Below, one piece after another: positions 58,546 through 64,000 of a stretch of DNA of 64,000 nucleotides (positions are counted from its first letter, which is position 1; the number at the start of each line of letters is the position of its first letter). The translations under genes were made by a program, and so were the position numbers. Under the pieces are notes generated by a model. It made no database searches, was not told the DNA's origin, and was given only the letters and a program-made list of their open reading frames with translations. The stretch comes from Helianthus annuus (taxonomy: Eukaryota; Streptophyta; Magnoliopsida; Asterales; Asteraceae): contig NC_035445.2 in assembly GCF_002127325.2 (NCBI RefSeq), positions 80,832,601 through 80,896,600 of the forward strand, written 5' to 3'.

Positions 58546-60083
58546 TGGGTTTTCGAAATAAAGGATTGTGACTATAATAAAGTTAAAGGGCATCCATTGC
58601 AATCCGATACAAACATAAATGACGAAAAGTGTAATTTACCCAAAATGTTTTAATTTGTGTATTAGGCTTGAATTATGCACTATTTAATGCATTTAGCAAA
58701 CCACACAATACAACAACAATCATACCCAATAAATCTCACTTGTAGCTAAGCTATTGGTAGGGTCTAGAAAGGATGTGATGCAGACAAACCTTACCTCTAT
58801 CCTTATTGATAAAGAGACTGCCAGAGAGACCTCCGGTTCCAAGAAAAATATAACAAATAAACCAACAGTATTAAGATATACAATATAGAAAGCTACCAAT
58901 AACCGACAAAAAGGTTGAACAAGATGCCAAACACACAATAACAAACAAACCACACAATACAACCATACCTAATACACAAAACATAGTTTGGTTTCTATTT
59001 GTGTACTAGATTCACTCACTAATTATGTTGTTTTCATTTTTTGTTGTATAATTTGGCTTCTTATGTTTATTTTATGTGGTTGGGGTCTGAGAATCACATC
59101 ATGTTAATAGTGAATTTCTACATAACATAGAGCATGTGTACTCTCAAGTTGATTTAGTTTGTTCACTTTTATCTCCCCTTGATGGAACAGTGATAGAGAA
59201 ATCCGGTCAAATGAAGTAGTTTTAGAGCGAATTTGGTTCGTAGAAATTCATTAGCCGTTTAGTTTAGTTCGCAACATTCGTCGAATTGCAATGAACAGTG
59301 TCAACATATTTGGTTCGCCCGTTAGGTTGATTTGTTTTTTTAGTGTTAGTATTAATACTTTTTAAAAAAATGAAGATGGTAATGATTATGATATATACTA
59401 TAAGAAATTAATAACTTATATGTTCAACTTGTGTACAACTTGGAAAACACAACTGCTTTGTTAACTGAAAACAGATAGGATACAAATGCAAACAAATGCA
59501 CAACTGCTATTTTGATGGCTCTTTAAAGACACTTTAACAAATATCATTATTCAAGTTCACCTGCTTCACGCATAGTGTTTATCAAAATAGGCTGAAAAAG
59601 TTAAGCAACTCCCATAGCCTGATGACTGCTATTGCCCGTCACACATCGTCATTGCAAGCTGATCAAACAAGATGCAACACGAATTAAACATCCAGTGATG
59701 ATAAATAAATAAACGGTGTACCATGCTTCGAAACTAAATCTTCCAACAATAAGCATGCATCGTGTTCATTTCAAAACTTTGTAATTCGTTATTGATCGGT
59801 ATCTGATGGACTCATATGTTTTCTATTTAAACACAGTTTTAAAACAAACATATCCAACTCATTCTATCTTTGCTTCTCGTTCTTCATCTAGTCTTGTCAA
59901 CGCCTACAAATGAAGCATGCACCACTTTAACAAAAGAGACGGCACATAATATCTAGAATTTTGTAAAAAAGAATCTACTCATATACACAAAACACACATA
60001 ATATACACACACAAGTGTATGAATTTAATAAAAAGGTGGAAAAATCACATCTAAGATGTTGCTTTTTTAATATAAAGATCATG
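58546..60083. other. AT-rich intergenic DNA
   Basis: No gene, RNA or repeat recognised; only short chance reading frames on either strand. Confidence 0.5.
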
Positions 60084-60445
60084 GTTGTAAAAATCCCGAC
60101 TAGTCTCCAATTAGTTGCCAATTAATCACTAATCGGAGGCTCACCGATTAATGGCCGATTAATCGCTAGGCGTTCAACGGCGGTCCTATTCTGGCCAAAT
60201 TTTGTCCAGATCACGGACATATTTCGACCAAACCTTATAAATTCCTGTCAGTTGCTTAAAAAATGGGTCAATGAGGGGTTAAAACATGTCTACTTTAAAA
60301 AGCTACATATAAAAATGTGTGTGTGTGTATATATATAACTAAAAATTACACATAAAAATCTCAATCCGATTAATCCCTGTTAATCCCGATTACTCGCTAG
60401 TCGGTACCCCACCGCCCGACTAGCACCTAGCGATTCTTACGACAC
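60084..60445. repeat. Second copy of the CTAGGCG/ACTAGTCGGG repeat family
   Basis: Left end GTTGTAAAAATCCCGACTAG, right end, inverted, GTGTCGTAAGAATCGCTAGG. Shares AGTCGGGCGGTGGGG and GATTAATCGG motifs with 53396-53470. Contains a short (TG)n(TA)n run near 60320. Confidence 0.55.
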
Positions 60446-60654
60446 TGATAAAGATTAGACCTCAAGTGATCTAAAGACACCATGTAATGAACACTAACGT
60501 ACCTCAAGATCAAATGAAAGAAGATCAAGGAGGGACCTATGACGGTTTGTTAGATACCTAATCAATAAGAAAAACTCAATCAATATTAAGAAATTAATCT
60601 AGAACCATTAAGGTCGAAAAGGTGTCTAAAATGCAAGCAACAATACTTATATTT

Positions 60655-60952
60655 GAGTAAAGTACACGGGTGGTCCCTATGGTTAACCAAAATTTTGGAT
60701 TTAGTCCCTTGCATTTTTAAAGTACACAGATGGTCCCTGTGGTCACTTTGTAACGCTTTTGTCCCCAACTTTTGCCAAAAGTACATGGATGGTCCCTGTG
60801 GTATGCACTTTGTAACGCATCTAGTCACTAAACGTTGGGGACTAAATGCGTTACAAAATGCAAACCACAGGGACCATCCGTGTACTTTTGAAAAACTCGA
60901 GACTAATTCCAAAATTTTGGTTAACCTTAGGGACCATCCGTGTATTTTACTC
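60655..60952. mobile_element. Foldback MITE, 9-bp TSD (MULE-like)
   Basis: 298 bp, GAGTAAAGTACACGGGTGGT... inverted at the other end, with TSD CTTATATTT at 60646-60654 and 60953-60961. Long imperfect inverted repeat over most of the length (GGGACCATCCGTGTA motif). The reading frames across it on both strands are by-products of the inverted repeat. Confidence 0.9.
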
Positions 60953-61392
60953 CTTATATTTACCAACAGAAAAAATTTCACCCTAATCCCACGACTAACA
61001 TATAGGGTTGCTATTAAATGCATACGGCGGAAACCGGTATACAAACACCCAATATAGAACCATCGAATTGAAGTAAACAAACACAGTATCATATTATGTC
61101 ATTTGCAGATCAAATATTGGATAGCAATTATGTTGAGTTCATGGTAATTGGTAAGTGAATTTACCTTCAGGGAGCCAACCATAACCGCGTTGAGAAAGGG
61201 TTAGCATGGAAGTCATCAATGCGGAAGCAGTGGCTGTGTGAAAAGGTTGCAATGATTCCAAACAAGCACTCATTTCAACTGGACACCTGAACACATACAA
61301 AATAAACTTACAATTAATATTCATCGGTTGAAAACCCTACAATTTGATCTTTTGTCCCAAATGAACAAAAAGTAGCATTCTTTTATTTTGTA

Positions 61393-61768
61393 GAGTTAAA
61401 TGCCATTTTAGTCTCTGTGGTTTGGGCCATTTTGCCAGTTTAGTCCAAAGGTTTCATTTTTAACATGTGGGTCCAAAAAGGTTTCAAAGTTGCCATTTTA
61501 GTCCACTGGGTTAACTTCATCCGTTTTTTCTGTTAACGAGAAGGCCAATTCGGTCATTTTATATGGCTGAATTGCCCTTTTAGTTAACAGAATTACATAC
61601 AAAATGACCAAATTGGCCTTCTCGTTAACAGAAAAAATGGATGAAGTTAACCCAGTGGACTAAAATGGCAACTGTGAAACTTTTTTGGACCCACAGGTTA
61701 AAAATGAAACCTTTGGACTAAACTGGCAAAATGGCCCAAACCACAGGGACTAAAATGGCATTTAACTC
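61393..61768. mobile_element. Foldback MITE, 9-bp TSD (MULE-like)
   Basis: 376 bp, almost a complete inverted repeat of about 180 bp arms: GAGTTAAATGCCATTTTAGTC and its inverse. TSD TATTTTGTA at 61384-61392 and 61769-61777. No coding sequence. Confidence 0.93.
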
Positions 61769-61777
61769 TATTTTGTA

Positions 61778-62326
61778 ATAACATAAACTCACTAGAAATG
61801 CAAAAAAATCTTATTTAACTTGACTCTAGAGATTCTTCAAGCTAATCTTTTTAACATGAAGCAAAATATGACTAATCCACCAGATCAAAATCCAAAGTTA
61901 CCTGATTTTTTGGGTAACAGTGGTATTCGATGTTTGGCAACTATTCCATTGGATCTAAATCCAACGGATTCAAATAAGGTAAAGTCCACCCAAAGCTTGC
62001 ACAATTAAAAAAGCGTGCTTTAAGGAACATGCATGCTCATAAGTGAAAAATGAATGGGACAACCAAGCTAAAGGACAGAGGGCTAATGAAGCATTCTTTT
62101 TAGAACAACGAACGTGCTTTTGAGTTTGGACTCTTAAAACTGTGGGTCCTCTAGTTCAAGTACTATAACTTGTTGATAATGAGAAAAAAACGCAATGAAC
62201 GGAGCAAATGACGCACTTGCATCGGCTTTTAACAGGATGATGATGATGATGATGATATGATGGTGTATGACATAATTGACAAAACATGGGACTACCAACT
62301 CCATCATCCATAGCAATAGCATGTAG
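61778..62326. other. AT-rich intergenic DNA with a (GAT)n tract
   Basis: No gene recognised. A GATGATGAT tract near 62236-62256. Confidence 0.5.
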
Positions 62327-62334
62327 TGGGTTAA

Positions 62335-63458
62335 CAGTGGCGGATCCAGAAATTTTTTCTGGTGGGTTCATTGTTTTTAAATACTCTAATATCATAGGAC
62401 CGGATCTAAAAAATCCGGGTCGGTTCGACGGTTTGGGTCGGGTAAAATTCATCACCTAATAAAAAATAAAAATACGATACAATTAGGGGTTAACAGATTT
62501 CGGTCCGACCCGAAATTACTCGAAAACAAGACCGAAAATTAATCGAAACTGGGGCGATATAATACAAATGGTCAGACCTCGGTTCCTATTTATTCACCAA
62601 GGCTTCTTTGTTTCAATCATTTTTTAAGCAAATAAGACATGTAATTTATACTCAGCACAGCCATATGGCAATAAAATCTACTTCAATTCAATTTGCAAAA
62701 TCAAGAAGAATGGGAATAAGGCTTTATCATTCATAGCCATTGATTACTTCATCTCAACTGTCATCTCAATCACAAGTTTGTATTGTATAATCATGCAATT
62801 CTTATTCAGACATATCATCGAACAGCTTGTATGCATACTCTCAATAAAATATAGAAAGATCCAACTTTGTTCAATCCACCCCCAAATCACAAGTTCAAAC
62901 AAGTATGTTCATGAATTTATTTACTCAAGGTAAAATAGATTCCTAACAAGTATGTTCATGAATTTAATCACTCATGGTAAAATAAAAACCTTGTAAAGGA
63001 AAAATGAAAAGAACTTACCTACAAAATCCAAAGAACGTATACACAAAATGGTGAAGAAGACACAAAAGGGGTGAAGTTTGGGGATCAATTTGCTTAAGAG
63101 AATGAGAGATTTGGTAGTGGGAGGGTCGAAGAGATTAAGGGAATGGGGCTGATGTGCGAGTTTCAGAAATATGGGGAATGGGACGCTAGTATGATGTTAA
63201 ATCTTAGGCCTGTTTTAGATTTTAAAAAAAAAAAAAAAAAAAACCTTCAAAAAATCAGAGACAACAGGAGTCGAACCGGGTATCCCTAGGTTGGAACTGG
63301 GCGGCTTAACCAGACAGCCATCTGTCAATCTTGTTAATGGGTTCATCCAAAATTTCTTTTATGGGTTCATTTAGAATATTCTATATACTACTCTAGTAAA
63401 AATTTGAAACCGAGTGGGTTCGTGTGAACCCGTAAGTTTCAATGTAGATCCGCCCCTG
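62335..63458. mobile_element. hAT-like non-autonomous element, 1.1 kb
   Basis: Ends CAGTGGCGGATCCAGAAA and, inverted, CAGGGGCGGATCTACATT. Flanked by TGGGTTAA (62327-62334) and CGGGTTAA (63459-63466), 7 of 8 bases alike. Has a 21-base A run near 63222. On the minus strand a GGTTCGACTCC near 63267-63277 looks like a Pol III B box. No transposase. Confidence 0.72.
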
Positions 63459-63466
63459 CGGGTTAA

Positions 63467-64000
63467 TACTTTAAACTAAAGTTTTCTTGCAAAAACTCCA
63501 AGATTGAGAGATAACGGATGGATTGATGGTGTGCAGTAGTATGCAGTTAATATCGGTGTGCGTTAAAAAGCTTGCCACTAGTGAAAAGATTTTATCATGA
63601 CGGAAATGGGTCAGCCAAACGGGAAATTTTGAACGGATGCACCTAGCTTAAAAAGTAGATATTACATAATGCTTCTTTATATTATTAAATCATAGGTACT
63701 TATTTTACTTTGCTAATTCTAATAGCTTTTGTGTTACATTTGTAAACTTTTGCCTTTTGTTACTTACTTGTAAACTTTAACCAGATGCTTTTCTTTTCTT
63801 TGCTAATTCTAATAGCTTTTGTGTTACATTTGTAAACCAGTATTAATTAACTAAATTCTTAAAATCTATAATTACTACTCTTTTGTCTAATATCTATCAA
63901 CAGACTATTATTCCATGAGATTCAAATAAAGTTGTAGATTTCAACCTTCAATTTCCTAAATATAAACTGCATATTGATAACCACTTTGGACACAAATGGC
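63467..64000. other. AT-rich intergenic DNA with a 40-bp direct duplication
   Basis: A 40-bp string starting CTTTGCTAATTC occurs at 63708-63747 and again at 63798-63837. No gene recognised up to the window end. Confidence 0.6.

Noticed and set aside
60586..61092. Reading frames of 134-168 codons on both strands
   Set aside because: They run through the inverted repeat of the foldback element 60655-60952 and mirror each other; no codon or domain evidence.

Overview
The window is plant nuclear DNA, most likely from a eudicot; an Asteraceae origin is only a guess. It shows nested LTR retrotransposons of the Ty3/gypsy Tat type, a BED-finger hAT transposon and several short inverted-repeat elements. 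I found no convincing host gene. Everything from 1 to 51903 is retrotransposon; 51904-64000 is AT-rich intergenic DNA holding DNA-transposon debris.

Layout of 1-51903. One Tat-like family appears at least six times, inserted into itself, plus one unrelated solo LTR. I named the copies A-G and S and ordered them by target-site duplications (TSDs). E (minus strand) is the outermost. Its pieces lie at 21071-21690, 32161-32209, 34633-36475 and 46003-51903. D (+, 18195-21070) sits in E. B (+, 10942-18194) sits in D. A minus-strand LTR, G (10406-10941), sits in B. A (+, 1-10405) sits in G. C (+, 21691-32160, TSD TCATG), S (32210-34632, TSD CTGGT) and F (-, 36476-46002, TSD GCTAG) are three further insertions into E. 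The left parts of A, G, B, D and E lie upstream of the window.

Organisation of the family: LTR of about 0.72 kb (TGTT...AACA), PBS, gag and protease in one frame, a UAG stop in the tobamovirus-type context CAA-TAG-CAA-TTA, then in the same frame RT, RNase H, a second archaeal-type RNase H and integrase. After pol comes a 3' region with a 23-bp tandem repeat (2 to 10 units per copy) and a conserved hairpin. Next is a gene on the opposite strand (aORF) with four exons and three GT-AG introns, and its own TATA box with upstream MYB-type and bZIP-type sites. The polypurine-like tract and 3' LTR close the element. The aORF is intact in A and F, and pol is intact in A. F has lost reverse transcriptase but has nearly identical LTRs, so it may have been mobilised in trans.

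The whole family is packed with the string GATCC/GGATC in LTRs, UTRs and all reading frames; flanking DNA is not. Three independent insertions (B, C, S) fall within about 50 bp of one another, at the conserved 3' hairpin.

Layout of 51904-64000: a hAT-like non-autonomous element (52267-53020), a degenerate repeat (53396-57330) split by a 3.3-kb hAT element with a broken transposase (53954-57259), a degenerate inverted-repeat pair (57349-58545), another copy of the degenerate repeat (60084-60445), two foldback elements with 9-bp TSDs (60655-60952 and 61393-61768) and a further hAT-like element (62335-63458).
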